From assembly GCA_963749485.1 (NCBI GenBank), contig CAVVMV010000002.1:62001-126000 (forward strand): a stretch of 64,000 nucleotides of DNA. The letters run 5' to 3'. Below the pieces are notes generated by a model. That model worked only from the letters and a program-made list of their open reading frames with translations. It had not been told where the DNA came from and did not search any database. The stretch is from JAZGGS01 sp963749485 (GTDB taxonomy: Bacteria > Bacteroidota > Ignavibacteria > Ignavibacteriales > Ignavibacteriaceae). The translations under genes were made by a program, and so were the position numbers. Within the stretch, counting starts at the first letter, position 1. Each line of letters opens with the position of its first letter. Below are positions 19,135 through 29,485 of this stretch, one piece after another.

Positions 19135-21086
19135 TTAATTAAACAACTCCCACGATAAACCAAATCTTATACTGCTTTCCGGCATTGGGTAGTATGGTGT
19201 GATAAAATACTGGTTATCGAACAAGTTTTCCCACACAAAATATACAATTGCAAGTTCCTGTATTTCCCCAATCAATATAAAATCAAGTTTGTTTGATGGG
19301 CTCAACTTCAACAAATCCCCATTCCTCGCTGTATGAACTTCTTTTGCCGGTGTAATAAAAAGTAAACCCGGATTTAAGATTAAGATTGTCATCAAAAAAT
19401 TTACTTTTAAGATAAAGCCCGCCAACAAATTGTACTTCGGGTACACCAATATACTTTGTTACCATCATCGTTAAAATAGTATGAAGTGTTAGTTTCAATT
19501 AAAATCTTCCAATATTGATAATTCAGATTTAAACCAAATCCACTCACTTTTGTATGAGGGAGAACAATTGCCGGCGTGGGTTCGAGCAACAATCTTTCTA
19601 TCGTACAGATCATATTCATTATCAAAAAATCTTACATCAATTAAGGACATTAGAATTACTAAACTTCCCACCAATCTCTAAAGCTTTTCTATCATGAAGC
19701 GAATGACCTGAATGTTTGGAAATACCTGCATAAAAAGATAAGTTTTTGGTGGGCTCATATTCTATATCCAACACCAGCGCCCGATTTGCCACTATTAAAT
19801 CCATCTAAGTATAAAGTCATAATATTTATAAAACACGGAGGGTTTCAATTTATCATCAAAAAGATTTAAAGTTAGCACACCGCTAAAAGCCAAATAGTCA
19901 TAATGAATTCTCATAATAGTTGCTGTTAACAATTTTTACTGTTCTGATAATTTTTATTCTTTTCATAAGTGCTGGAAATCTTAAACTTAATAGATCGATT
20001 CTTTGAGAATATTTTATAACGGCACCATATGATTTGGTTTCAATATCATCTGCTATCTCTAATGTATCCTGCAGATCTCTTAACTCATCAAGTATGTAAT
20101 GATAATAAAGAGATAAATCTAATTGGGAATTATCAAACGGTTTTACCTAAAGTCTTAAACCAAAGTTATGCTGTGTTACATCCAGAGTCCGGTTTGGATA
20201 AACAACCGGAGCTATGAGCAGGATCGTAAATTACAGAATTTACATCACTTGTTATATTACGTACGCTGTCAATATCAATTCCGCCGTTTAAACCAATGAT
20301 TGGAATTTACATAACTATACAATGCCTGTAATATTAACGGAGTTGGAAAGAAAATACTTAAGTTTTGTATTTGCCTGCCAGATAGATAGATCAGTGTTTT
20401 TATAAGTTTCATCAACACTTCTGTTGGATACCTGGAAAGATAAATTCCACCGCTTTGCAACTTGTGCATTAAACTTTACCATCAATCATCGCTTCCCCGT
20501 TAGGTCCTTCATAATATCTTATTCTTGTATATGGTTGCGGCGAAAGAAAATCCCGCATAATAAAATTTACAGCAACAGGATTGTTATAGGGTCCGTATAA
20601 AAATCCTCTTGGCGAAGGTACAATTTCAATAGAATCAATATCTTCACTTTGAACAAGATTAAGATCCAAAGAGTTAGAGTACCTGTTATTCCACAATACA
20701 CCATCCTGCAAAAAACTTATTCCCCTGTTTCCCACACCATAAATAAATGTTTCGTGCGGCTGACCGATAAACCCAAGATCCTTAATAAAACTAAGTGAGA
20801 GGGGTCGCAAAAGATCGCCGGTAAAACGGTAAGGAGTAAATAAAAAGGTTTTTCTGCTGATAATGGTACTTTCTCCCGAGAGTATCCCAGTAGTTATAGG
20901 AACAAGTGTGTCAGGCCGGATCTTTTGAAGAGTGCTTAAGCTATCAATTACTAAAGTGGTATCAGATTTTACAATTCTAAGTGAATCACCGCTTACAAAT
21001 GAAGAGTCAACAAATAGCGTATCTGTTGCGTGAGCAGAAACACATAAAATAAAAAATAAAAATATTGTGCAGAGATGTTTGATCAT
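19135..21086 (-). pseudogene. TonB-plug outer-membrane receptor gene, heavily frameshifted
   Basis: The N-terminal part (20469-21086) has a signal peptide ending ...CVSAHA and a TonB-dependent receptor plug domain (SFIKDLGFIGQPHETFIYGV, GVGNRGISFLQDGVL, IEIVPSPRGFLYGPY). Beta-barrel-like coding follows in all three minus frames, and the last 35 residues (YFVWENLFDNQYFITPYYPMP..., ending SWELFN) are a typical barrel C-terminus. I count on the order of ten frame changes in 1.3 kb, the densest in the window. The gene may be truly decayed or may lie in a badly sequenced stretch; the barrel sequence itself still looks conserved. The substrate is unknown. Confidence 0.7.
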
Positions 21087-21259
21087 TAAAAACGTGATTT
21101 AGAATTTTCACTCAAAATGATTATCAAAATAGTTAATAAAAAAGAAAGCAACAAAGTAAATCAACTATCATAAACATATTACAACCTGTCATCCTTTTCA
21201 AACCCCCTGATAACAAGGGCTGAAAGTAAATTAATATTTTAAGATTTCCCCAAAATTAT

Positions 21260-21288
21260 TTTGATTAGTCCAAATTATTTATATTTTC
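21260..21288 (+). promoter_or_regulatory. Candidate promoter of the HU gene
   Basis: TTTG (21260-21263) and TATATTTTC (21280-21288) resemble the -33 and -7 boxes of Bacteroidota promoters, with a spacer of 16 bp, slightly short. They lie about 40 bp before the HU start codon, which has a clear AAGGAGAG ribosome-binding site. Confidence 0.35.
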
Positions 21289-21326
21289 ACAAGGTAAACA
21301 AAAACAATTAATTAAGGAGAGAAGCT

Positions 21327-21635
21327 ATGGCTGCTAAATCATTAACAAAGGGTGAAATTATTACTCACCTTGCTAAAAAAACCGGGACAACCAAAAAGGT
21401 TGCAAACCAGTTTTTAGATGAGTTCGTATTGCTTTCTTACAAAGAAGCAAAAAAGGATTTTACGATTCCTGGCTTAGGGAAACTTACAGTTGTAAACAGG
21501 AAAAAAAGAATGGGAAGAAATCCTGCTACAGGTGAAACAATGGTTATTCCTGCAAAGAGTGTTCTGAAGTTTAAAGTTGGTAAACCGGCACAGGATGCAG
21601 TTTTTCCATCAGGAAAGAAAACTAAAAGAAGATAA
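21327..21635 (+). CDS. HU-family DNA-binding protein
   Basis: A 102-residue nucleoid protein. It begins with the helical dimerisation region (SLTKGEIITHLAKKTG), followed by FTIPGLGKLTVVNRKKRMGRNPATGETM, the beta-arm with the proline that intercalates DNA, and a Lys/Arg-rich tail. A strong ribosome-binding site precedes the ATG and a strong terminator follows, as expected for a highly expressed monocistronic gene. HU or an IHF-like paralogue cannot be told apart. Confidence 0.93.
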   Translation: MAAKSLTKGEIITHLAKKTGTTKKVANQFLDEFVLLSYKEAKKDFTIPGLGKLTVVNRKKRMGRNPATGETMVIPAKSVLKFKVGKPAQDAVFPSGKKTKRR

Positions 21636-21665
21636 TAATTAGTTCATCTTTTAGCTGCTTTTTAC

Positions 21666-21696
21666 AAGCCCGTTTTTTAGCGGGCTTTTTTTTTTT
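21666..21696 (+). terminator. Intrinsic terminator after the HU gene
   Basis: AAGCCCG (21666-21672) and CGGGCTT (21681-21687) form a 7-bp stem followed by a run of T to 21696. It decides against any start of the next gene upstream of 21731. Confidence 0.92.
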
Positions 21697-21730
21697 GATC
21701 AGTTTAGTTTTATTAAAACAATTTATAACT

Positions 21731-23065
21731 ATGATAATAAGAATCTTCATAACTTTACTTTTAACACTAATTTTACTGCCTGGCTGTAGTGATAAAACTG
21801 CTCTGCCGCAAAAAGGAGAATTGGAATTGAAAATGAATGACATTGCGGAACAATATGTTAAGCTTGTTCTTGAAATAGGAATATACAAACCTGATTACGT
21901 AGATGCGTACTACGGACCAGAGGAGTGGAAACCGGTTAATACCTCACCCCATGAAGTTGATTCAACTGTAATTGCTTCACTTACAGAAAAGGTTGATGAT
22001 TTGCTGAATAAGCTTGAAGCACTAAGTGAATACGAGGCAACAGGGCTTGAAGCGAAGCGATACAGGTTTTTATATAAACAGCTTTTATCTGTAAAAGGAA
22101 TGATAAGCATAATTGCCGGTGCTGAATTTACCTTCGACATGGAAGCAAAAATTCTATACGATGCAGAACCACCTCAACATTCACCTGAATATTTTAAGAA
22201 TATTCTTGATGAGCTGGATAAGATAGTTCCCGGTGAAGGTAATCTATCAAAAAGACTTAATGATTTTAGGAACCAATTCATCATCCCGGCGGAAAAACTT
22301 GATACGGTATTTACAGCTGCCATAAACGAGTGCCGAAACAGAACTTCAAAATATATTGAGCTGCCTGGGGGAGAGAATTTTAAGGTTGAATATGTAAACG
22401 ATAAACCCTGGGGCGCTTATAATTGGTATAAAGGAAACAACTTTAGTGTTATTCAGGTAAATACTGATCTGCCGGTTTACATAGACCGGGCGGTTGATCT
22501 TGCTGCACATGAGGGTTACCCGGGTCATCATGTTTACAATGCATTGCTCGAAGCGAAGCTTACAAAAGAAAAAGAATGGAAAGAGTTTTCTGTATATCCC
22601 TTGTTTAGCCCTATTTCTCTTATTGCCGAAGGAACTGCAAACTTTGGAATTGAAATGGCTTTCACTAAAAACTCCAGGGTGAAATTTGAAAAAGAAGTGC
22701 TTTTTCCGCTTGCGAACCTGGATTCAAGCAAGGTAGAGCTTTACTATAATATTTTAGATCTTACTGACAAACTTAACTATGCTGGCAACGAAGCCGCACG
22801 AAATTACCTTGATGGAATTTGGGACAGGGAAGAAACGCTTAACTACATGGTAAACTTTTCTCTTCGCTCTAAAGAGAGAGCAGAAAAATCAATTGAGTTT
22901 ATTGAGAAGTACAGATCTTATGTAATTAATTATAACCTGGGTAAAGATATTGTGAAAGAATACATTGAAAGAAACGGTGGGACTGAGGAATACCCGGAGA
23001 GAAGGTGGCAAATATTTGAAGAGTTGTTGTCAACACCGCAAACACCATCAGGACTGATGGAATAA
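21731..23065 (+). CDS. DUF885-family lipoprotein, putative metallopeptidase
   Basis: About 444 residues. The ATG at 21731 gives a lipoprotein signal with lipobox ...LILLPGC; an upstream in-frame ATG at 21695 lies in the HU terminator and is rejected. The DUF885 signature AAHEGYPGHHVYNAL (HExxPGHH) lies near residue 260 and resembles a zinc-peptidase motif, so a surface or periplasmic metallopeptidase is plausible, though the family is poorly characterised. The later ISLIAEGTANFG segment carries another conserved Glu. It is unbroken and overlaps tail to tail with the DUF4922 gene region on the other strand. Confidence 0.82.
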   Translation: MIIRIFITLLLTLILLPGCSDKTALPQKGELELKMNDIAEQYVKLVLEIGIYKPDYVDAYYGPEEWKPVNTSPHEVDSTVIASLTEKVDDLLNKLEALSEYEATGLEAKRYRFLYKQLLSVKGMISIIAGAEFTFDMEAKILYDAEPPQHSPEYFKNILDELDKIVPGEGNLSKRLNDFRNQFIIPAEKLDTVFTAAINECRNRTSKYIELPGGENFKVEYVNDKPWGAYNWYKGNNFSVIQVNTDLPVYIDRAVDLAAHEGYPGHHVYNALLEAKLTKEKEWKEFSVYPLFSPISLIAEGTANFGIEMAFTKNSRVKFEKEVLFPLANLDSSKVELYYNILDLTDKLNYAGNEAARNYLDGIWDREETLNYMVNFSLRSKERAEKSIEFIEKYRSYVINYNLGKDIVKEYIERNGGTEEYPERRWQIFEELLSTPQTPSGLME

Positions 23066-23070
23066 CTACT

Positions 23071-24081
23071 TTAATTTTTCTTTTAAATATTTTATTCAAA
23101 CTGTTGAATGAATTATCGTTTAGTGAAACTTCATTAAAGATTTTTTTTATTAAATCTTTATTAATCCTTTCAAAATCTCTTTCGCGTGGGGCAATTAATA
23201 ACCCCCCCAAATCAACCGCAGCAGGACTGATTAATAATCTATCTTCGCCTTTGCTAAAAAATAATTCCGGTCTATGCTTATCTCTTAAGAAAAAAATTAA
23301 GCTCCAACCATATTCAGAATTATAAGTGGAAATAATATTAAACATTGGCTCGGCGCTTTGAGGAAGATATTTCAGCGTAAACTTTGTAAAATATTTTAAA
23401 CACTTTAATAATTTTTTTCTCTTTTGTTGATTCGATAATTAACAACCTGCGCAAGCCGTCATCTACACTGGTTACCATTAACTCCTCATCTTCCAAAATA
23501 AATTTGCCGTATTCATTCTTTAATTGATGATAATCATCTTCAATGGGCATAGAGTTTTTTCTGCCTGCCTGGAAGTGAAAATGATCGGGGGCTGATGCAC
23601 CGCAAGCGGGACCGTTATAAATAAGAGAATAGTCGCTTGAAAGATGTTTTGTAAGTTCCAGCATTCCTTCTATGTGCTCTATAATATTCTGAGGTTCGTG
23701 CTGTACCGAGCTAATTGTAAAATGCTGCGGGAAAATCGGGAATGGGTTGCAAAGAAGTAAATATTTATCAGCAAGTAAAATTCCCTGCTGAGGTTCAGGT
23801 AGGTTTTCAACACATAAAAAACAGGCTCGGTTATTTATCGATACATCATCGGTTTTTGCAGAAGATGATTTAATCCTGCCCGGGTTGTATTGTACTTTTA
23901 CCTTAAATCCATCAAACCAGAACTCCTTTATTTCTACATCATCAAGAGCATCATATCTTTCCTTTAATAAGTTCCACTTTATCAGTTGCTGTTCAAATAA
24001 AATCGATGCTGCTTTACCATATTCCTCTTCTCTAATATAAAAATCAATATCGTTGTTATGTATAATTTTACTTTTTATCAA
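23071..24081 (-). CDS. DUF4922 (HIT-like nucleotidyltransferase-fold) protein, frameshifted
   Basis: The first part (24081 to about 23370) has ACFLCVENLPEPQQG, a PFPIFPQHFTI segment and NGPACGASAPDHFHFQAG, which resembles the HIT-superfamily phosphorylase/AP4A-hydrolase active-site region (PDHxHxQ). The frame changes near 23365; the continuation carries PQSAEPMFNIISTY, WSLIFFLRDKHRPELFF and ISPAAVDLGGLLIAPRERDF. A probable TAA at 23071 in the second frame shift ends it; otherwise the frame runs into the DUF885 gene. The enzyme activity is unknown. It directly follows the glycosyltransferase (2 bp gap), suggesting coupled function with a sugar nucleotide (inference). Confidence 0.78.
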
Positions 24082-24083
24082 AG

Positions 24084-25579
24084 TTAATTTTTCCCGGTTT
24101 GCTTTAAACGATTTAGTTCTTGTCTTGTTTTAATTTCTTCAGACCTTATTAGATCTTTATAGGAATTGTTTTTATTTTCCTGTTCAATTGTTAACGAAGC
24201 ATCCGTGTTTCCCTCCCACCTCCGGCAAATATAAACCGGTTCATAAATTCTACCGATTTTGTACTCTCTGCATACTGCAAGTCCAACGGCATAATCTTCG
24301 CCGTAACTTACATCTGGAAATTTGATTTTACGTATAACAGGAGTGTAAAATGCACGCGGTGCGCCGAGCCCGTTTACTCTCAATGCATTATTTGGTCCGT
24401 TCTCAGGTGTCCATTCTTTGTGATCGATAGTACCCGGGGGAATTTCATTAAGGTTAAAATCAGTTAGCGTGTAGCTGCCAATTACCATCGCGCATTTTTC
24501 TTCGTAAAATTTATCTATAATTTTTTGCAAAGTGTTTTCATCAAAATAAATATCATCACTGTCTAGCTGAACGGAAAACCTACCACACTCTTGATGTTCA
24601 ATTGCTTCATTCCAGCAACCGCCAATGCCAAGCTCATTACTTTTAGGAATATGATGAATGACCTTGATATTTTCATCTGCTATGGATTTTAAGATTTCAG
24701 TAGTACCATCAATTGAATGGTTATCGACCACGATAATATTGTAAATAAAATTGGTTCTTTGTGCCAATGCAGAGTTGATAGCATCTTTAATGGTTCTTAC
24801 CCTGTTTTTAACGGGTATTATTATTGATGCTTCAACAGAAAAACTTATCTTCCTTAAAATCTACATCTTTAAAACCGGGTTCCAGGTAAGCACCAATTTT
24901 TTTTAAGTGATGAGTAGCAGCTGTTTCCATTTCAAGCTGTAATTCCTATTAGCGGGATCAACATACCTAAAAAGTTTTTCATCAGAATTTTCTACTTCAG
25001 AACTTTCAACAATATAAAGTGGCTTTAGAAATTCTTTCAATTGAAAATTTTCGCGAAACTGCCAATCGAAGTTGGTATAGACCTGAAAACAATGAGTCAC
25101 TTTGTTCATCCTGCAATTCCTTACAAGCTATTTGTAAAACATTCTTTTTAAGGAATAGAAGTGGCCCAAAATCAAAGTCGTCTCTTATACTTCCAGGTTG
25201 ATAATCAATAAGCGGATGTTTCTTAATCTCATTGTTACTTTTAACAAAATAATCTGAATAGAATAACCCTGCATTGGTATTAGTTGCTTTATTTAGAAAC
25301 TGTTCAATCGTATTATCTTTAATTTCTAATGAACATTGATCTGTGATAAAAATAATGTAGTCACCTGTAACTTTTTCACAAATAAATTTTATAACCTTAC
25401 TGCTAAATGGGTAAGAAGATTTTACGACTGAGATGTTTTGTTTTTATATCTATGGTTTCTTTATCAGAAATTAAAATTAATTGATCAACATATTTTATGT
25501 TATTCAGTTCCTCTATTATTTTCAGAACTGCTTTGTTACCATAAAATGGTATAACAACAGATATTTTAACCGATTGCAC
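24084..25579 (-). CDS. Two-domain glycosyltransferase (GT2 type), frameshifted
   Basis: The intact part (24084-24767) is a GT-A domain with VVDNHSIDGTTEIL, QLDSDDIYFD (DxD-like) and YGEDYAVGLAVCREY. Upstream in other frames it continues as SIIIPVKNRVRTIKDAINSA, and further up comes a second GT-A-like N-terminal domain starting KISVVIPFYGNKAVLKII with DYIIFITDQC. The GTG at 25579 is the best start. Frame changes lie near 25435 and 24905. The joined protein is about 495 residues. The tandem GT-A domains and the neighbours (DUF4922 after, SpoIID before) suggest a role in cell-surface glycan or peptidoglycan (inference). Confidence 0.8.
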
Positions 25580-25726
25580 TTATAAACTTTTTACTTTTAA
25601 ATTTTTGATCTTGAATTAATTAAACAGCGTTAAGATAATTACTTCTTATTGAGTGATAAATTTTCTTTGAGATGTTCAAAACGCTTAATCAGAAATTAGG
25701 TTGCTGTTATTATTTCTATCACTAAC

Positions 25727-27070
25727 TTATGAATAAGTCTTGCTAATTTTTACACCAGAAAAGTAGTGAAGTAAAATTTCATCAAACAAGTGACCTTTTG
25801 CAGCCATCACTGCTGCCCCTATCTGGCAAAGCCCAACTCCATGCCCCCATCCGGCTCCGTGTAAAATAAACTTGTCGGGGATGTCTTTTTCACCACCCGC
25901 TTTTTCAATTACTATTGCTGAACTGTAAAGATGAGATTCAGATAAAGCTCTTCTTATTTCCAGTTCTTTCCCAATCGTTAAAGTTTTTTTAGTACCGATG
26001 ATTTTTAGTTTTGTAATACGGGATGATTTTCCTCTTTCAACTGGAATAAGATCAATTATTTGCCCAAAGTCTTCACCGGTTTTTTTCTTTATAAGATTTG
26101 CAATTTCTTTCTGGCTATATTCAATTCTCCATCTATAAAAGTCTGTGGTTTCCCGGTCGTAATCAACAAGTATCTGGGTAAGTATCTTTTTATCGCTCGT
26201 ATTACAATATGAATTAGGATTACCCATAATCCACTTTCTTGCTTTTTTCTCATCAGTAAAATCGAGAGTGTAATTTTCCGGTTCGTACTTATAATCTATA
26301 ACCGATTTCAAGTAACTGATCTCTATTGGTTCCCAAACATTTTCGTATGTTTCCGTAATACCGCCGCAGCATTTTGAATAACGGGTATCACATATTTCAT
26401 TTCCACTAAGTAATACGATTCCCCTTGTTGAGGAAACAGCATCATAAGCCGACTTGAGTGGTAACTTTGGTAACTCCCTGGAATCTTTGGCAATGATCAT
26501 CGGCACACACATCAAAAAGTTTATGGTCTGCTTTATCATACCATTTAATCCGCTCATCATCATTTTCTTTGCTCACTGCAAGTTTCTTTTTCTTATTTTC
26601 TGAGCCGGAAACCTGTGCAAGCACCCAGCTTCTTGCAATAACGGCATGTGCTTTTAATAATTCCAGTGAACTTTTTGCATTCATCTCTGAGGAAATAACA
26701 CTAACAAGGTAACTTTCTAATGGAATGCAATTAATTGCGATATATTTTCTTCATCTCTTAAAAGTTTAAGAGAATAATTAAATCTCTGTTTCTCTTTCCG
26801 CTCCCAGTGAAAACTTTTTCCGATAACAACATCACGAATTAAAAATGATTCGGAAACCGGTTCAGTAGGTTCAAAAACTATTTCGTTTGTAACCTCAAGT
26901 TTTTTGGATGCGCTCTTACAAACAATTACATTATTTACAATTTCAGCTGTAAATATTCCACTAAAAGTTTCTTTAAAACCAAAAACCCTGAAGTCGCCGT
27001 ATAGTTCGAAATTAATCTTTCTATCCGAAACAATTCCTACGCATATTTCCGGTTCTTCTGCCGGTATCAT
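25727..27070 (-). CDS. SpoIID/LytB-domain protein, two frameshifts
   Basis: SpoIID-like proteins cleave denuded glycan strands or enhance amidases. The N-terminal segment (26717-27070) is a beta-rich region starting MIPAEEPEICVGIV. The middle frame (26442-26684) contains LVSVISSEMNAKSSLELLKAHAVIARSW, the standard SpoIID helix. The last frame (25727-26563) contains STRGIVLLSGNEI, YSKCCGGITE and the C-terminal GWGHGVGLCQIGAAVMA signature. Indels fall near 26705 and 26480. No signal peptide is seen at the chosen start. It lies 148 bp upstream of the glycosyltransferase on the same strand. Confidence 0.88.
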
Positions 27071-27246
27071 TCTTATAAGATTTTATTTATTAAAAATTAG
27101 TTCTAAGCTAAGAGATTTTTCGAACAAAATATAAGCATTACTTACAAATGTTGTTTGCATCATGTTTTTTCTCTTAATGGAATCTTAATTTGATTCTGTT
27201 TAATTTAAGTTAGATTATAAATGAATTTCGGTAAAGTGTTTTTAAT

Positions 27247-28170
27247 ATGAAAAAAAAATTTAATGAAAATATATCGATAATAGGATTTCCAATCGATCTT
27301 GGTTCCGGCAGGCGCGGGGTTGATATGGGTCCTTCTGCTTTGCGAATTGCCGGTTTACAGAACAAGCTGAAAGACCTTGGCTATAAAGTGAATGATACCG
27401 GTGATATAAAAATTGAGATAATGGAAAGACAGAAAATAGGAAATCTAAAATTGAGATACATTGATGAAATCCTTAAAACTTCCAACACTCTTGCTGCTAA
27501 GGTTGAATCAGTTTTAGATAAAAATAATTTTCCACTTTGTATTGGCGGAGATCATTCTATGGCTCTTGGAACAATAGCCGGAATTTCTTCCTATTGTAAT
27601 AAGAACAACCTTAAGCTTGGTGTAATATGGATAGATGCCCACACAGATATGAATACTGATAAGACCACTCCTTCGGGAAATATTCATGGTATGCCTTTAG
27701 CAGCTTCGCTTGGTTTGGGAAATAAAAAACTTGTAAACATTTGCGGTTTTTCTCCAAAGTTACAACCGGAAAACTGTGCTATTATTGGAATTAGAAGCAT
27801 TGATGAAGAAGAGAAGAAAAATATTAAAAAATTGAAAATACCCGTTTATACAATGACCGAGATAGATAAAATGGGTATTCACAGGATAATAAATAAAATA
27901 CTGCGGCAATTCGGAAAAACAGTTGATCATATCCATGTAAGTTTTGATGTCGATAGTGTTGATCCTACTGTTGCACCAGGAGTTGGAACCCCTGTGCCGG
28001 GAGGTCTCTCATACAGGGAAGCACACCTGCTTATGGAATCGATAGCGGAGTGTGGTTGCATGTCTTCCCTTGAAGTTGCAGAAATAAATCCAATATTAGA
28101 TCACCAAAATATATCTGCAGTATTTACTGCCGATCTTATCGCATCAAGTATGGGACAAAGAATTCTGTGA
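27247..28170 (+). CDS. rocF: Arginase
   Basis: A 307-residue ureohydrolase that splits arginine to ornithine and urea. The binuclear manganese ligands are visible: H103 in GGDHS, D130, H132 and D134 in DAHTD, and D234 and D236 in SFDVDSVDP. The N-terminus GFPIDLGSGRRGVDMGPSALR is that of true arginases rather than agmatinases. The start codon ATG is followed by six Lys/Asn codons. The next gene overlaps its stop by four bases. Unbroken. Confidence 0.92.
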   Translation: MKKKFNENISIIGFPIDLGSGRRGVDMGPSALRIAGLQNKLKDLGYKVNDTGDIKIEIMERQKIGNLKLRYIDEILKTSNTLAAKVESVLDKNNFPLCIGGDHSMALGTIAGISSYCNKNNLKLGVIWIDAHTDMNTDKTTPSGNIHGMPLAASLGLGNKKLVNICGFSPKLQPENCAIIGIRSIDEEEKKNIKKLKIPVYTMTEIDKMGIHRIINKILRQFGKTVDHIHVSFDVDSVDPTVAPGVGTPVPGGLSYREAHLLMESIAECGCMSSLEVAEINPILDHQNISAVFTADLIASSMGQRIL

Positions 28171-28673
28171 TAAAAAATCAATTGATAGGCATATTAACGG
28201 TATTATTTATAGTCATTTCCGTTCTTCTAAACATTTTCGAAATAGCTTATGTAAGCGTCAACGATATCTTTGGTTATTCATTTATAATACTTGGATCAAG
28301 TTTGGCTTACACTGCTTTTATTCAAAACAAGAAACTAATTGCCTTCATCGGTTCTGCAACTTTTTTAAGCGGTGTTTTACTTATTACACTTGATAACTTC
28401 GAAATCTATATACAGAAGGATTTCATTCCTTCGATAATTCTGATTATTGCAGGATGCAGTTTGCTGATAGCTTATTTAACAGATTTTGCAAAAAGAATTT
28501 TATTGTTTCTCGCTCTTATTTTTCTCACTGCCGGGTTTACTCTTTTAATCTTTCAGAAGTCGTTTGATTTTGGAATTTATTACAGATCTGTTTTATCATT
28601 AGCAACCGTTTACTGGCCCATAATTGTTATAATGATCTTTGTGATAATCATTATCAACAGAACAGAAAAATAA
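28167..28673 (+). CDS. Small integral membrane protein, unknown function
   Basis: 168 residues with about five hydrophobic segments (near 5-25, 32-50, 57-75, 85-105, 112-130, 143-165), no recognisable enzyme motif, and a GTG start that overlaps the arginase stop in GTGA. Co-translation with arginase suggests a shared transcript, but I see no transporter signature and make no functional call. Confidence 0.6.
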   Translation: MIKNQLIGILTVLFIVISVLLNIFEIAYVSVNDIFGYSFIILGSSLAYTAFIQNKKLIAFIGSATFLSGVLLITLDNFEIYIQKDFIPSIILIIAGCSLLIAYLTDFAKRILLFLALIFLTAGFTLLIFQKSFDFGIYYRSVLSLATVYWPIIVIMIFVIIIINRTEK

Positions 28674-28767
28674 TAATGTGGTTTTTATGATTAGGAAATA
28701 AGAATGGCAGCTATCAGTTAAACTAAATTATCATCCAGCAAAATCGTGTGGGATTCATTCAAACTTA

Positions 28768-29480
28768 CTATGAAACTTTATCTATCTCTTCCTTATTACT
28801 GCTTATATCACTTGAAAGAAGGAAGAAAACCACAATTAAAAGAATAAGCGATATAACAAATAGAATAATGGAAAATAATTTATTCTTTTTACTCGCTCCT
28901 TCAAGAGCAGCAATTTCTTCTTTGTAACGGTTGTCTATATATTCAATTGTTCTCTGGCGTTCAAGCTTTTCATCACCAATCTTTTCAACTTTTTCTTTTC
29001 CGCTTTTCTCCTCTACCTTTTGCTCAGCTAGTGATAAATCTAACGTCTCTTCAGATGATACTACGGAAAGATCCGGCTCACTTAAGAGAACTACCGCTCA
29101 TCTACGCTAAACTTGACAGTTTCTTCATTTAATACTTCTTCCACTTCCCGTTCAGTTTCTAATTCAGGTTCATCTTCTTCAATTTCATGTTCATCTATTG
29201 CAGTTTCAGGAACAGGAGTAATTTCGGCTTGCTGTTTAGCTTTTAATTCCTCAAGAATCTTATAAAGTTTGCGGGCTACATTGTCTTTTAATTCAGAATC
29301 GGGAACTTCCAACTGTAATAAAATAGGAAGCATAGCAGTAAGGTTTTGATATTCTCCCAGGGCATCCCACGGAAAATCTTCTCCGCTCACCATATATTCA
29401 TTTAGCTCAGCATTCTCATCCTTATTCAGGCAACCTAAAGTTTTTGCTTTTATTAAATCTATTGCTTTGTTTCTATCCAC
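28768..29480 (-). CDS. Probable anti-sigma factor with C-terminal membrane helix, frameshifted
   Basis: The first part (29091-29480) starts MDRNKAIDLIKAKTLGCLN, resembling an anti-sigma zinc-finger/ASD domain without a clear HxxxCxxC. It then becomes a long Glu-rich linker. The open frame stops at 29091, but the adjacent frame continues without a break as VLLSEPDLSVVSSEET..., an acidic coiled stretch, and a transmembrane helix LFSIILFVISLILLIVVFLL, ending at 28768. The joined protein is about 235 residues with cytoplasmic N-terminus and single membrane anchor, the usual anti-sigma topology. It follows the sigma gene by 5 bp. Confidence 0.7.
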
Positions 29481-29485
29481 TTTAG

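Noticed and set aside
21695..21730. Upstream ATG for the DUF885 lipoprotein
   Set aside because: It starts in the T-run of the HU terminator and would bury the lipoprotein signal.
23565..23580. CTGCCTGCC resembling the valS palindrome
   Set aside because: Only half of the palindrome; it encodes the QAGRK of DUF4922 with no insertion.
24795..24815. Imperfect CCTG-TTTTTAACGGG palindrome resembling the rnpB 16-mer
   Set aside because: It encodes the conserved PVKNRV of the glycosyltransferase and is imperfect, so it is coincidental.
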